A DNA stretch of 64,000 nt from Marasmius tenuissimus (GCA_029532415.1 JAQOTA010000053.1:2976001-3040000), one strand, 5' to 3'. Numbered from the stretch's first letter, positions 10,278 to 23,008 are shown. A program made the numbers and translations. The notes: generated by a model not told the origin, from the letters alone.

Positions 10278-12365
10278 TCAGCTCTCGTCGTCGTCTGATA
10301 AGAAGAATGTCCGTGGCTCAATAATTTTGACTTCAATCTCATCTAATTCGAGCCTCTCACTCTCCGTTGATACCTGGAAAACCACAGTGTCCGCCTCGTG
10401 CGAAAACGGTCGTGTCAAAGAGGCGGGATCGATATTCATGTGAGACAACACGTTTGCAATGTTCGTGTCACTCGTGTCGTCGAGGTGAATATCAATGTTT
10501 CGTAGGTGAGGCCACCCCCCGCGTTCCCGTTCCACAACTAGATTCATGATTATCACCTCGATGTCGATGACGGAAAGTCGGCTGCCTCGGATGGAGAGTC
10601 TCTCAAGTTTGCCGCAAGGGACTTGTGAGCACGGGGGGGTGTTCGTCGATAGAGGGCTAGAAATGATCGAGCCCGAGAATGGGTTGATGAATATAGGCAT
10701 GGTGTTCAGCGACGACGGGGACGGTGATATGAGACCGGAGGCCCACAGTTGAGTACCCAAACCACGGGGTACAATATGACCGAAAAAGCCACTAGCGCTG
10801 CCGAGCCGACGAGTTGCAGGAAGTAGGGCATGAAGGGCGTGCATGGGGGACACCATACTGCTCAGAGTTAGGTATTTCAAGTTGGAAAGGGAAAGTAGAA
10901 AGGGTTTCAATAAGGTCGGATCGGTTTTCACTCCCTTTAGAGTGAGCGCCTCCAAGAATGGGAATGGTTGACTCGTGAAAATCGTGGCCCGTCGTTGCCG
11001 GTAGGGGTCCGTTACGGAGGAAGGCCCCGACTCTGAAGTGGGTGCAGGCGCCCTATACGAGGACTGGACGATGCCGTCGCCGTTATGAGCGGTCGGCAGG
11101 CTGGAATTAGTAGGGTAGCTGCGTAACACATCCTCTCCATCGCCCGTGGCAATATATCTGAGAATGTTAGTCACATCTGGTTCCTCGAGGTCGCCGGGAT
11201 GAGAAGCGTCTTCGAGGGTGAGCCTTGTGACATTGGGGGCCCTGAAGAGACCCAAAATCTTTCGACCGTCCAAAGTAGATCGATACCCCAGGTTTAGCTC
11301 CTGGAGGTGAGGTAGCAGTATGGGTGCCTCGCTGTCTATTAAGGAGCTCCTTCGTCCCACGGGCAGCTGTTTGACCTTGGATTCATCAAAAGCGAATCCA
11401 GAACCGTTCACCACCAACTTTCGGAGTAGTGGACAGGATGAGAGTATGCTGGAAAACTCCTGAAGAGATGGTCTGACGTCGAGACTATGGGAAGAAAGTT
11501 CTAGGCAGAGGAGGGGAGAGATGGACTCTGTACAGACTAGAGTCGGTACAGACGACCAGCAGACATGAACGCCGCGAAGAGTAAGGGTTCGCAAACGAGG
11601 GAGGAGTCCAGGACTCAGCGGTCGGTTGGGACTGCTTCTGGGTTTCAGAAATAAAGGGTGTCGCATATGACGCGGTTGGAATTGGGGCGAATGACTGATA
11701 TAATCGTTGCAACGCATGAGAGTAAGGGATTCCAGCAGGGGTGCACCAAGAGTGGTGAGCGACTCGTTGAGCATGTTCAACGCCGCATACATAGGTGCCC
11801 AAGTGTCCGTTAGAATATCGATCGAACGCCAGCGGGATATATGTGGGAGGAGAAGGGCAATCACTACCGACATTGTTTGAGGAGAGAAAGGAGGAGTGTA
11901 GTCGCCCGTGTAGTCGTCAAAGTTGGGGATCCTGAAATATAGATGAGTATTGCATGTCAGGCGGAAGGGAGTTCCTAGGGCGTACTCAGGCTCGCAAAAA
12001 TCCCATTCCATGTCCCGTGCATCAATCAAGATGTCGAGAGGATACTTCCGAGAGAGTGAGAGATACGATGTAACATGTGAGGTGTTTAGTACGGATCTGT
12101 AGTCATCGGCATCCGATACACCTTCCAAAGAGCCAACAGTGACACAAAGGCTCGTCCATAGCGCAGGTGTGTTCAGAGCAATAGTCCTCCAATGCCTGTT
12201 CACAGCAGTGAAGACGAGAGGAATTTTTACGCTGTCGACATTGAAGCTGGTCGATTCCTGGGAGTCGTCAGAAATACTTGGGGAAGAGTGGGTTCCAAGA
12301 ACGAGAATATAGGAGAGGAGCTCGACTGGAAGGCGATCGACAGGGGTTCGGATTGTCCATGCCAT
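10278..12365 (-). CDS. F-box protein with leucine-rich C-terminal region
   Basis: An essentially open frame of 695 codons starts at ATG 12365. Residues 8-22 (PVDRLPVELLSYILV) are a typical F-box start, and a W-R-x-I-A-L-N-T-P-A-L-W segment follows, which is the usual second half of the F-box-like domain in basidiomycete proteins. The rest has irregular leucine-rich repeats (LPRLRTLTLRGV, FLEALTLKGVK, LSNLKYLTLSSM). The expected role is substrate recognition in an SCF ubiquitin ligase, binding Skp1 through the F-box; no substrate can be named. Bases 11932-11985 (54 nt) have GT and AG borders and a CTGAC branch-like site, so they may be an in-frame intron. An upstream start exon is also possible because an acceptor-like CAG lies just before the ATG. 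Confidence 0.8.
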   Translation of the reverse strand: MAWTIRTPVDRLPVELLSYILVLGTHSSPSISDDSQESTSFNVDSVKIPLVFTAVNRHWRTIALNTPALWTSLCVTVGSLEGVSDADDYRSVLNTSHVTSYLSLSRKYPLDILIDARDMEWDFCEPEYALGTPFRLTCNTHLYFRIPNFDDYTGDYTPPFSPQTMSVVIALLLPHISRWRSIDILTDTWAPMYAALNMLNESLTTLGAPLLESLTLMRCNDYISHSPQFQPRHMRHPLFLKPRSSPNRPLSPGLLPRLRTLTLRGVHVCWSSVPTLVCTESISPLLCLELSSHSLDVRPSLQEFSSILSSCPLLRKLVVNGSGFAFDESKVKQLPVGRRSSLIDSEAPILLPHLQELNLGYRSTLDGRKILGLFRAPNVTRLTLEDASHPGDLEEPDVTNILRYIATGDGEDVLRSYPTNSSLPTAHNGDGIVQSSYRAPAPTSESGPSSVTDPYRQRRATIFTSQPFPFLEALTLKGVKTDPTLLKPFLLSLSNLKYLTLSSMVSPMHALHALLPATRRLGSASGFFGHIVPRGLGTQLWASGLISPSPSSLNTMPIFINPFSGSIISSPLSTNTPPCSQVPCGKLERLSIRGSRLSVIDIEVIIMNLVVERERGGWPHLRNIDIHLDDTSDTNIANVLSHMNIDPASLTRPFSHEADTVVFQVSTESERLELDEIEVKIIEPRTFFLSDDDES

Positions 12366-13237
12366 TTGTTCGATAGTGGAGGCCTGTCGAGGTTGAGCAA
12401 AGGGGAAGTTTTAGTAAAGTGCCTCGACGCACCGGTCTAAATAAGTATAGAATCACAAAACCTTTCTTTGTTCAGGCGAACATCTGAATCAACCGCGTAT
12501 TTGTGATGTAATTTAGACTGCTTGTTGTGTTCCGGGTTCGCGGGCCTATCACCTCTCAGTCAACCTTTGAACTGAGGCAGTCGAAGCTTGGGGAACGAAA
12601 AATAGGAAAAGACTCCCAAGGACGGTCACCAAGGTCAGAAGAGGGAGGAGAACGGAAGTAAGGGGGCGGGGATATGATATACAAAGTTCGTGTCGCAGTG
12701 ACCTCTTTCCAAATCAGTCGGAACAAAGGACTTCGCATTTTGGAGATAACTGATCTCGTATTGGATCTGCATCCCTTTATAATTTCACATACTTTCACAT
12801 ACTTCACATTTCACGCGGTGCATTCCCCATCGGCAATCATTCGCGCTTTGCCGAAACAAACCAACGCCCATAAACAGCACTCAAAAGGAACTTGAAAAAG
12901 GACCTGGGAGGTACAATTACCCGCATTTCGTGTTACAGCATGTCTTTTCCGCATACATACTCTTCCAGGAACGAGGGCGAAAAAGGACACTAGCGTTTCA
13001 GCGCCGGTGCCGCGTCCGATAAAAATGAACGAAATATTGCGAAGACGGAGCCATCAAGTCCAATATTGAGCGAAAGATTGTGCGAAGGGGCTTTCACAAG
13101 GATTATTAGGTAACCAAGACAATAAGATACACAAAACAATCGCAGGATAACTCACTAACGTTCCCTTGAAAGCCATCGTTATACAATCCCTGAACCAAAC
13201 ACTTCCCCGCTATCGTTGCAACCGGTCCCGACAACCT
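12366..13237. other. Intergenic region, no gene seen
   Basis: This is upstream of the F-box gene and downstream of TF1, both on the minus strand. Around 12784-12815 there is a short imperfect direct repeat of TTTCACATAC-type units. I see no coding or RNA feature. Confidence 0.45.
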
Positions 13238-16140
13238 TTATGGCGTAGACTGCATAAAATCAGACGGAACCATTTGTGAGAGATCCATCCCATCAGCGTC
13301 GCCAAACAACAGCATGTCGGTCGGAGAGAGGAAGAGGTGTGAGTTCTCTCTCAGCAAGCCTGAATTGATAAAATCTTCCGTGTTTTCAAGAGAAGACCCT
13401 TGTGTCGGAGCAATAAACTGCGATTGTGGATCTGTCGATGTCCCAGCCAAGAAGGGTTTTGTATCAGTCGTAAAAAAGTCAGTTGGTGAGAAGGCTTCAG
13501 GGCTGCTGTGATGCGATTCTCCGCTTTGACTGGACCGGGTGATGGTCGATACAATCTTTTTGCGTACAGGGCGAATCCACGCAGGCCTGGAATTGTCTTG
13601 AGGATTATCGGCTCGTGAAGGCTCCAGAGGAATTTGAGTAACTAATATTCGGTCAATGAAGGTCCGAACTGAGAATAACACACTCACGTCGACAGAACTC
13701 TTCCAGTAGGTCCCCAGATCGCAGCCCACATACATATCGTCCACTGAACCTTCGCAAGAGACCGACGCACGAACGCAGTGCATCTAGGCCGGGTGAAATG
13801 AGTGGCTGCATCGCCTCAGACTTGCAACAGAGCAGGACGGCGACCAGAGTCCTGCCGGCTTGCGTTAGTTGGTGTATGACATGAACACCGTCTTTCAGTA
13901 GGGCGAAGTTATCAACATGGTCAATGTACAGAATGAGGTTTTCAATGGGTTTCTTACAATAAGTCATCAGTCCTTTCCCTGCTATGTGTGCATGCGTCGC
14001 TATGATTTGGAGTGCAGAGTTATGGGCTGCAATCATCGCTTCCCTTTCCCCATCGCTTTGTCGTTGTTTCTGCTCTTCGTCGCCTGCAGAATGCAACCGT
14101 TCGCCAACTCGATGAGAAAAGCGATGGCGGTAGATCAACAACCTCACAAAGTGCTCAGCGCAATAGAGCCTTTCCGCCTGCGTAAGCCGGATGATATCCT
14201 CGCTTGCCACTGTTTCAGGACTTTGAGACCAGAGCGAAGGTATGCTATTATGGATCTCATCCAATAGCATCTCCTCCTCCCTCAACTCGTTCGACCCTTT
14301 CGAACTCAAAACCGATGCCACCCTCCTCATGAAAGGAGAGGACGCCGGTCGAGGTATCGGAACATCCAGCACTGACTCAAGCACCATCATGATCCTGAGG
14401 TAGTAGATGAACGCCCCCATCCTACATTCCGTACCCGGCGGCGGGGTCCCGATTCCATCCTTCGAGATGTATTCATCATCCACAGGTGCTGGCTCGCTCA
14501 CGTCACAGTCCCTCAAACGTATGATTGGGGGTCGTCCGAAATGCGCCGAAAGTTGCTTGTCCCATGTATAAACACACCAGAAGGTGCGCTTTCGTACTTC
14601 GTCCTCGATCGGGTCAAAGAGATCGTAAGTATCAGAGGATCGATGGAGTCCAGCATCTATGGAGATGGTGACGGCTTCAGAAAGGAGGGCGGCTGCCTTG
14701 GAAAGTCGACCTAAGCCAACTGCATAGATAGCCGCGACGAGATCAGCCTGTATGGTGTAAAGGGTGGGACGATCGGCAATGGGTAATATGCGAAGTTGAC
14801 CCAGTAACTCAAACCATCGAGTACCTGCGGTTATGCCGTTGTTGGGAGCAGCTCGTGCTCGAGGATCGTCCACATGTCGGGAAGCTAGACAACATATCGC
14901 AACGATGAATGTAGCAAAACCGGGTTCTCCCCATTTCTGGGGGTTGCCGTAGTCCTACGTGGCGAGTATGTAGGTATTCTTTATTTAGAAACAAGATGGA
15001 AACTCACGGCGAGGAAGGTCGGGATATGCAGGAAGGGGAGAATGTAATATGATGTCGAGAGGTAACATTGAACAAGACTAGAACGTATATTAGCCAAGTA
15101 AGTTCACCCAAGATATACGGGAATATGCTACTTGCCTGTCCATAAGATCCGGAGGGATGTGACCCGTGATCATTCTCCACAGAGTTTGAGGGTTTACATC
15201 CATCCGCTTTGACGTTCGATTTGGGAACCACTTCGGCCCCGCGGGCTGGGGAGGTGGCGACGGGGAAGCCGTATTAGGTTCCGAGGGTTCTGGAGCACGC
15301 CGTTCGATTAACAAATCCAGGAATGGGAGGCCAGAGGTCTCGCCCTGCCAACGAGTGTAACCCTCGTCGTCCGTGTAAAGATACGAATCTGAGATCGACA
15401 GTTTGGCCACTTCTTCACCGAGCTGATCAACACCTGAGCCGGCTGCGCTTGTATTCAGGCCACACATGAAGGACTGGAATGTAGTTGAAGGGCTACTTTT
15501 CTGATCGTCTAGGTTCGGCGATGGGGCGAAATGTGTTGAAGGATTTGTGAGAGGAAATACGTGGAGGGAAGGGGGCGGTATACCAGACGGAAAAGCGGCG
15601 GTGGGGGATGTAGGCGATAGCCCTGCTGCCGAGTCTGGCAAAAGAGACTTTATAGAATCGAGAGTTGCTGAATTGCCTCCCGCGGCAAAAACTGCAGGTG
15701 GTATGGCCTTGATCAGAGTTTCCAGTTGATGCATTCGATCCTCCAGTGTAGCAGTGCGCCTAAGGAAACGTTTGAAATATGACTCGAGTCAATGAGATGA
15801 ATGGAATGTACTTCGATTTGTGAGGGTGAGTACGTTTTCCCGGCTCTTCGAATGTACATGCTGAATTCGCAGCAAGACAAGCTTGGCAGGGATGCCCTTC
15901 ATCACATTTTATTCGCCGTCGACTTGAAGGTTGTGAATGTAATCAGCAGATTTTCTGAGAGCTACAATCGGACGTACCGACAACGGTCGCATGCCCTATT
16001 ATCGAGAGCCTTCAGTGAATTTCCCAACACGCAAACCTTGTCACATACCTGCTTAGTTTGAACCTTCTCTCCTTCAAAATGCTTGACGCTGAAGACGAGC
16101 CACTCTGCTCTGGAGATTCTGAGGTTGTTACTGGCGGCAT
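13238..16140 (-). CDS. Zn(II)2Cys6 transcription factor with fungal_trans domain (TF1)
   Basis: Seven exons fit in phase: 16049-16140, 15978-15995, 15812-15922, 15136-15759, 15008-15077, 13688-14954 and 13238-13641, encoding about 861 residues. After a Ser-rich leader, exons 1-3 assemble a perfect zinc cluster with spacing C-x2-C-x6-C-x5-C-x2-C-x6-C, beginning ACDRCRRRRIKC. A short basic linker and a predicted dimerising helix (LEDRMHQLETLIKAI) follow. The middle contains the fungal-specific transcription factor domain: YYILPFLHIPTF, WGEPGFATFIVAICCLASRH, the GLHRSS and KRTFWCVYTWDK blocks, and GRPPIIRLRDCDV. The C-terminal exon is Ser/Thr-rich and probably the activation region. The protein should bind DNA as a dimer in the nucleus; its targets are unknown. 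The 18-nt second exon carries the first two cysteines, and the intron 15078-15135 uses a GC donor. Confidence 0.9.
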
Positions 16141-16601
16141 GACGGAGTTGTGGAAGATGATTCGGTTCAGCGGCACAGCTTGAGCCGTTGCCGGAAACCT
16201 CCTCGACAAATAATTCACACGCCCTTGCGAAAACTGGATTGGAGTCTAGAGATCTGTTCATTACCGTTTCGTTACTAATAAACATCGCTGGGGTATTGTG
16301 AGATAAATTAACCAATGCTTGCGAGCCCCCATGAAATATGGTATCCGTGTTGTTGCGGGAGAGAAGAAGGAAAAGTCCACAAAAAAAACGAAGGAAATGT
16401 GTGCACTATTGAGGAAAATGAAGAAAAGAGAAACTAAGATCAAGAAAGATATAGGACGTATCCAACTGTGGCGGGTTCAGAAAAATTAAGCTAGCTAGAT
16501 GTAAATGAATCGGTGCGAGGTAGGCGGCTCTGAGGGTGAGGATTTACGATATAGCATGAAATGAAAAAGTCATAAAAATCTAGAACCCGGGTACTTAAAC
16601 C
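16141..16601. other. Intergenic region between TF1 and the flippase gene
   Basis: TF1 promoter on the right-hand side of TF1 and the 3' end of the P4-ATPase gene share this 460-base stretch. It is A-rich around 16370-16450. No gene is seen. Confidence 0.45.
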
Positions 16602-19600
16602 CTAGTACGCTCTGCCGCCGTTCCACATTGCGCTCGTCCGTCTATCGTCGACTTGATTATAGCGGGACTGGTCGTCGTCGGGGAAGTAGCCTTGAGAGCC
16701 TTGTGTGGGATGTAGCTGATGGTTGACGGGTTGCTCCCATATCTCATCGTTGGCAGTGGCAAACGTCGCGGCGCTGGCCGCACTGGCCGACCTGTCCCCA
16801 TGTCCGTAGTTAGGATGCGGATGATCTCCGCTACTGCTTAAAGGCGGACTTCTGACTCGCATCTCAAACGAGCCGGGTTCGTAATCAGCATATTGACTGC
16901 CGCCACTGAGACGCTTCGCGTAATCGGGGGTGGACGGTGCTTGTAGGGTATCATGGTGTGGGGAGGGTAATGGGACATTATGCAGAGGCGCTATGGGAGA
17001 AGAAGGGGCGGAAGCTCTGGTCGCCACGCTTCCACGTCTACTCGGAGGAGGCGGCGTATTCGTGATGGTTCCGTCTGCAAAACGATATTTAGGGGAAGGC
17101 ATTGGCGATGGAGGTGGAATATCGGAGGCTGAGTAATAAGAAGCACGATGAGGCGAGCCCTGTCCTGGGGATGGCGATAAAGAACGGGGAATGAGCTGCT
17201 GCGAGGAACCGGGTACGTTTAAAGCACCGTGCATGTCGCTGTGAGAGGGTGCAGTGCGAGTAGGAGCATAGTCTGGTTGGGGGGTGCTCGTCCTCATAGG
17301 TTCGTATGGGGTATGGATCGACAGTTCCGACCCGGAACGCTGATGGAACATGGGAGCAGCCTCTAGACTACTGCTGCTGGCATTCTGGGCCCGTCGGTTC
17401 CTTCCTTTGCGATGCTTAATCCCGAGCTGATCTTTGAGGTCACCTGCGACCCACGCCTCTCGAATAATTTCCTTGTCCAATGGGAAATACGCCGAAGTGA
17501 TAAATTTACAGAGGAATCGGGGTGCTTGGAGATGCATGAGTATGACGATTTCGATGCTGAAACACTAACTCACCAAGCGCGACAGCCGTTGCGAAGACCA
17601 CAGTTGTCCAGAACGTCAACTCGCCAAAGAGGATCGTCACCTCATCGATAAAATCTGAACTGAAGAAAAACGAATAGACCACAATCCAGAGTAGCATGAC
17701 TATCGTAGAGCCGAACACCACAATCCATGTAATCACCGTCCAGCTGAGAAAGAATTAGATGAAAGGATACCTGAAAGAAAGGAAGGCTTACTAGTTGGTG
17801 TTCAATCCAACGAATGTGTTGGCCGCGAAGATGGCCGCCACAGAAACAGTTGTTCCAAACTCTGACAAAGATTCCAATCCTTTGCCGTTCCATGACACCG
17901 TCAAACCAAGAGTCCAGACGAGGTACGGTATGAAGAACACCACGGCCGACTGATATAGACCGTCGCACATGTATGCCCAAAATTTCATTCGGGTGTATTC
18001 TAGGCCCCGAATCCCTCGGATATACAACTGAGGGAATGCGAGGGCTGCTTTTGCATTGATATCTTGGTCGAACGCTGGAAATAGTGTGAGTAGTGCGTCA
18101 TGGGTAAGAAGGGTTGTCCAGGTACTTACCTCCCAAGACAATGACCGGTAACGAGGTGAATACAAGATTGTACAACAAGATGAAAGTATATTGATACAGA
18201 TAGGTTGCATCAAAGCTTGTGGAGAGATCAGTCCGCGAGAAGTGTAGAAACAAGACGAAGGCTTACTTATTGAAGGGCAGGTACCAGAACATTGCGAATG
18301 TCCAGATAACGTTCTAACGAGAGAGTTAAAGACGAAAGAGGACGACAAGACGCAAATGGTCCTACCTTATAGAAGAAGTTACTATGCATGTCGGCAACAC
18401 GTTGATACGACCAGCGTCCATGAACGAGAAGGAGCTTGGTGAGGAACCGGAATTGACCAAAGGCATAATCGGCAGACATCGCTGCCTGAGAGCCTTCCAA
18501 CCCGAGAAGTCCACATCCAATGTTGGCTTCTTGGATCATCGCAACGTCGTTAGCACCATCACCAATTGATAGTGTCATAGCATCCCGTCCTTCTTTGACC
18601 TGAATAGTGTGTGAGAATCGATGGAAGAAACACTTCGAATACGTGGCACGAACCAGCTTCACAGTGAGGGCCTTCTGAGCCGGTGAAACACGACAACAGA
18701 TCACGGTCTCGCATTGGGTTCCCAGGTTGAGAAACATTGGCTTCAGCTCAGGCGTGAGGGCGTGACGCAATGTATCGCCGTCAATAACGACAGCAAAAGA
18801 GGCCTGTGCACCCGGGACAAACCCTCTCTTCCGTGCGTCCCAACTTGGTGGCCCATGGACAGATGCTATCTTGTTGAGTCCTGCCTCAATTTGGGACCGT
18901 GCTTGTTCCAGCGAATCCGCGGAGATAATCATGAGTTCCATGTCGTTTTTGAGCAGGTTGCAACTATAGCCGATTTCGATGGCGGTCTGGAGCTTGTCAC
19001 CTGCGTACAAGGTCAGGTTTGAGACGATCAATGAGGTAGGGAGCGGTAAGACTCACCGGTCAAAATCCACAGCTTGATGCCAGCTTTGTGAAGGGTCTCA
19101 ATGGCCTCCGGCACACCTTCCTGCAATTTGTCCTCCAAAGCGGTCGCGCCCAGAATTTGGAGGGAATGTTCCACCAGTTCATTGGCCTTGTCAATCTCCT
19201 CGTCCCGATTTTCGATGGCATTGGTCGCGTTGTCGTAAGTTCTCGCCCATGTCAAGTATTCGTCCTCCTGCAGGTACCGATAGGCAATACACAGAGTCCG
19301 CAAGCCTCCGTTGGCGAACGACTCCATGTCTTTGCTCGTTTTCTCCTTCAGCACCTGATCATGGTCTTTCGCCAGCCTCTCGTAGATGACAGAGTCGGCA
19401 CCCTTGCAATACAGAACCAGCCTTCCATCCGGCACACGAGCAACGACGCTCATCCTCTTCCGCGTCGAGTTGAACTCCAAGACCTTCAGGATTTCGTACT
19501 GTTCCTTCTGACCCATGACCTCGATTTCAACCCCGTCCTTTCCTTTATGCAGAAAAGGGAACCCAACGTCTCGGGCTGCGGCCACCAGCGCAGCCTCATC

Positions 19601-22102
19601 CGGAGACTCAGCCTTATACTCCAAGTGATGGGGATGCTGGCGGTCAGGACGGTCCGCTAGCACAGTATGGCAGACAGCAAGGGCTCTAAAGAAGGCGATA
19701 ATCTTCCCTCGCTGCTCGCCCTGTTTGTTGGCCAAATCCTCAGCCAGATGGGGAGAAACCAAAGTTAACTTGTCTGTTTGCATATACCGGTTCTTGAACG
19801 TCCGCTCCATAATCCCAATCATCTGTTGTTTTAAAGACGCCAACTTTTCATTGATCTCCGCCGGATCCAGCAGCTCAGAGGATGTCCCTGTGCGTTTCGC
19901 AGCACCTCTTTGAGCCTCTGTGATACCTTCGCCGTAAGGAACGCCGTTGATTGAACACTTCTGGAACTCCATAACGTTCTGAGTGAGGGTGCCGGTCTTG
20001 TCGGAGAAGATGTACTCGATCTGACCCAGGTCGTCCGAAATGTTCCAAGTCTTTGGAACGCAAGGGGCGTCGAGAGGTGCGTAGTACATATCGATATCTT
20101 GGGAGATAAAATAGGCCTGGATCGTCTTGACGATTTCGATGGAAATGTAAAGGGATATGGGTACAATGTTCTGGAAGGCAATGAGGCAGGATCTATGATA
20201 CGAGTGAGTAAATCATGAATGATGGGTAGTTGGCTGACACGTACACGAATGTTATGATCGCGTTCAATATTCGGTTGCTAGTCGGATCGACACCCTGCTC
20301 GAAGAACTGAGAACTATTGCCCAAAACCGCGTCTTGAATACCATTGTTGATGGCAGCGATGAGACACATCAATGTGAGGAGGACGAAGTTGACAATGACA
20401 TTGAAGTTGGTCTCTTTCTCGATCTTACTTCGTTTGGAGGGAGTTTCACCACCATTGAGCATGATCTTCGTGTCGGCTCCTGTGAAGACGACCAATCCAA
20501 TGACCCATTCCGTGTTCCGAAGTGTGCACCCACGAAGAAGGAATTCGTTGATGGTGACTGGGTCCTGTTTCCGTTCCCCACTGACAGCGTCTTTGTACCG
20601 TAGGATTCCATGATAGAGATAGAGGTTTGGATGAGGTGGCTCGGAGTCGAGTACGAAAGAGGACCGTTCAAGATCATCCTCCGAAGAGATTGACATGGTG
20701 GACTTGACCGCTTTCCGAGGTTTGAGATTCGTCTCGCCATCCAAGTTCTTTGTCTCCAGGTAGCACATTCCGTCTGGATCAGAGGTAGAAAGGACAATGA
20801 AATCCGCGGGAACCTGTTCGTTGTCTCTGAGTAGTACCACATCTCCTACGTCCAGTTTCTTCCAAAGAGTCCTCTCCCAAACCATGGTGCCATGGGAGCG
20901 TTTCCTCGGGTCAACGACACCGGCGAGACTGGTGCGAGACTGGTCGTTCTGTTGCAAGCTAGAAAGGGAGTCGTACTGTCCCCATTCGTTGGAAGTACCA
21001 GGAACCTTCGTGGAAGTTTCCGAAACCGATGTTCTCGAAGGATCGTTGGTGGGTGGATAACTGTGTGAATCGATGCTTTGGATGTCGTCCAGTCGCCTTC
21101 CCCCTGCGCCAAGATTCACTTCGAAAGCACTATTCTGGCTGTCGGTAAGAACGCTCTGAGAAGATTGGCCATGATTGAGCATGACCCGCATTCCCTGCCC
21201 AGCTTCGCCCGCCTCCTTATCCCTCAATCTCCGAACTCCCTTCGTGACTTTGCGAGGGTGTGGAACCCCAATGAGCCTCTCCCACCACGAACGAGGATCA
21301 GTGGGCTGATTCACGTTGCGGAAAGAGCCACCCAGTCGAGTAATCGCGGAGGTGTTGACTTCTTCGTCCAGAACCGCTCGGCGGTAATCTTCGATAGCAT
21401 CTTTGATGGCACTGGCAGTGAGAATGAAAGCCAGAGGGAGGATTGAGATGGCACCGCTGGGCGAGTCAAAGAGGTCAACCACTGTGATGTTTCCGTAGGT
21501 GAGTAACCAAGGCTTTGAGCAGAGGAAATTGGGACAAACCTTGGAGAATGACAAGCGTCAAGAAGAACAGATTGGCAACTCTGTTGCAGTGAAAATCTGG
21601 ATGTCAGATAATCGAAATAGAGATAGTCTATGCCTCTGCGTACCGACGGAATTGTTCATAAAGATTCTTGGGTATGAAGGTGATGATGGTGTACTCTTTC
21701 GAGGGTTGTCAGGTCAAGGGCACGATAGGGTACTCGAGATGCAAATTACTCACTTGTGGTCCTGACTTTATTCCTCTTATACCGTGCTACTGGTTCCCCC
21801 TTGTTATCGACCTCGAGGTGTGCCAAAGGATGGTTAACGTAGACATTCCGCCGTTCTCCTGGTACCTCTGTGGAAGGAGCAGCGTCTGTGGGAGGGGGCT
21901 CTGGATGCTTCTTCTCTGGATTCCTGCGGAAAAAGTTTCTCCTCTTCTTGGTCTTCCGTCTCTCTGCCCTTTGCTCCGAGCGAATGGATTCTGCGATAGC
22001 AGAGGCCGCTGTTCTGACTGTCCTAAGGCGAAGTTCAGGGTCTATTGTTTCGTCCTCGCTGTCGGTATCTCGGTGGTTTGTCGAGCGTCCTAAGAACGAC
22101 AT
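16602..22102 (-). CDS. DNF1: P4-type phospholipid-translocating ATPase (Dnf1/Dnf2-type flippase)
   Basis: About twelve exons encode roughly 1500 residues from ATG 22102 to the stop at 16602. The N terminus has DPELRLRTVRTAASAIAES and RRNVYVNHPL, typical of the Dnf1/2 branch. Then come YTIITFIPKNLYEQFRRVAN (start of the transporter core), the P4 actuator motif NLDGETNLKPRKA, the phosphorylation site SDKTGTLTQN, nucleotide-domain blocks (KGADSVIYERL, ALEDKLQEGVPEAI), and the hinge GDGANDVAMIQEANIG. Six C-terminal membrane segments follow (NVIWTFAMFWYLPFN to TFWTTVVFATAVAL), then a disordered Ser/Pro/Tyr-rich cytosolic tail. All catalytic motifs are intact. Such proteins flip phosphatidylcholine, phosphatidylethanolamine or glucosylceramide towards the cytosolic leaflet and need a Cdc50/Lem3 subunit, which is not in this window. 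Which Dnf paralogue it represents is inferred. Confidence 0.92.
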
Positions 22103-22944
22103 AGTCGGGTGAGAGACTGAGAAGAGACTCCTTTAAATGAGGAACCGAGAACCAGCACGGCGAAGGGAATGGAAACGAGAGAAAGGTGGCTGTCAATGGG
22201 CGCTGAAGCAGCTGTGCAAAGCGGCGGACTGCTAGGCTGGCAAATTCTGCGGAAAATCTATTCATTACATAATCGAGGCCCTGTCATGATCGCATTGGCA
22301 AAGATTGGCAACTCGAAACTCTGCCCGAGTCCACCACCACCGCGATTCACCAATCTATAGATTCCTATCGAATCAAGTCTTAGAGGCCCCGATTATGAGG
22401 AATTTTTCTTTTTGTATAGTCTGTCCGCAGCTTCATCGATTCCAACGCCGACAAGGACTTTTCGGCATCATTCGGGCACGAGCCCTCATCGCTGTTCTTG
22501 GCAAACATTCTCCTGTACGGCCATTGCCAAACGGACCACCCTATTAGGGGGATTTATCAGGTCCGTGATTCCCCAGATACCTTCAGTTCCTGTAATGAAG
22601 TATCGAGTTCAGCGCATAAACGCATAAACTCTTCGCCATACTCCGAGCGACATGAAAACCTGGAATCCTCCTTCCTTGTTCTGACGGTAACTAGGACCTT
22701 GGCTCAACCGGGATGATGTAGGAACACCAAGTACTCCAAGAGTTTACAGCTTGCTGCTCGCTCCCTCTGATTAGGGGTCGGCTATGGGAGGGCCCGATGA
22801 AAAGCCCTGTAGACCGGGCAAATACGAGGCATTGAGGGGCGAGAGTTGGATACCGATCCGGCCTATCCAACGACGACAATGACAAGTTTAGAAGATGAGT
22901 GTCTGAACACTCAAATACAAACACGTGCGGGGAACAGTCCAATA

Positions 22945-23008
22945 GTTTAACCCTGAACGGGTGTTGTGTTCACTATAGCTGTCTGCCTTTGGGAGACTGG
23001 GTTTAGCC
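22945..23008 (+). repeat. Double-hairpin element, copy 1, with imperfect target-site duplication
   Basis: Bases 22953-22998 match the insertion at 30663-30705 at all but two positions apart from one 3-base gap. Two small stem-loops can be drawn: TGAAC paired with GTTCA, then GTCT paired with AGAC around GCCTTTGGG. The flanks GTTTAACC (22945-22952) and GTTTAGCC (23001-23008) agree at 7 of 8 positions and look like an aged target-site duplication. Confidence 0.65.

Noticed and set aside
12784..12815. TTTCACATAC-like direct repeats
   Set aside because: Only two to three short imperfect units; not a satellite or CRISPR-like array.
20334..21446. Several plus-strand frames up to 122 codons
   Set aside because: They lie antisense to the long flippase exon that carries clear P4-ATPase motifs.
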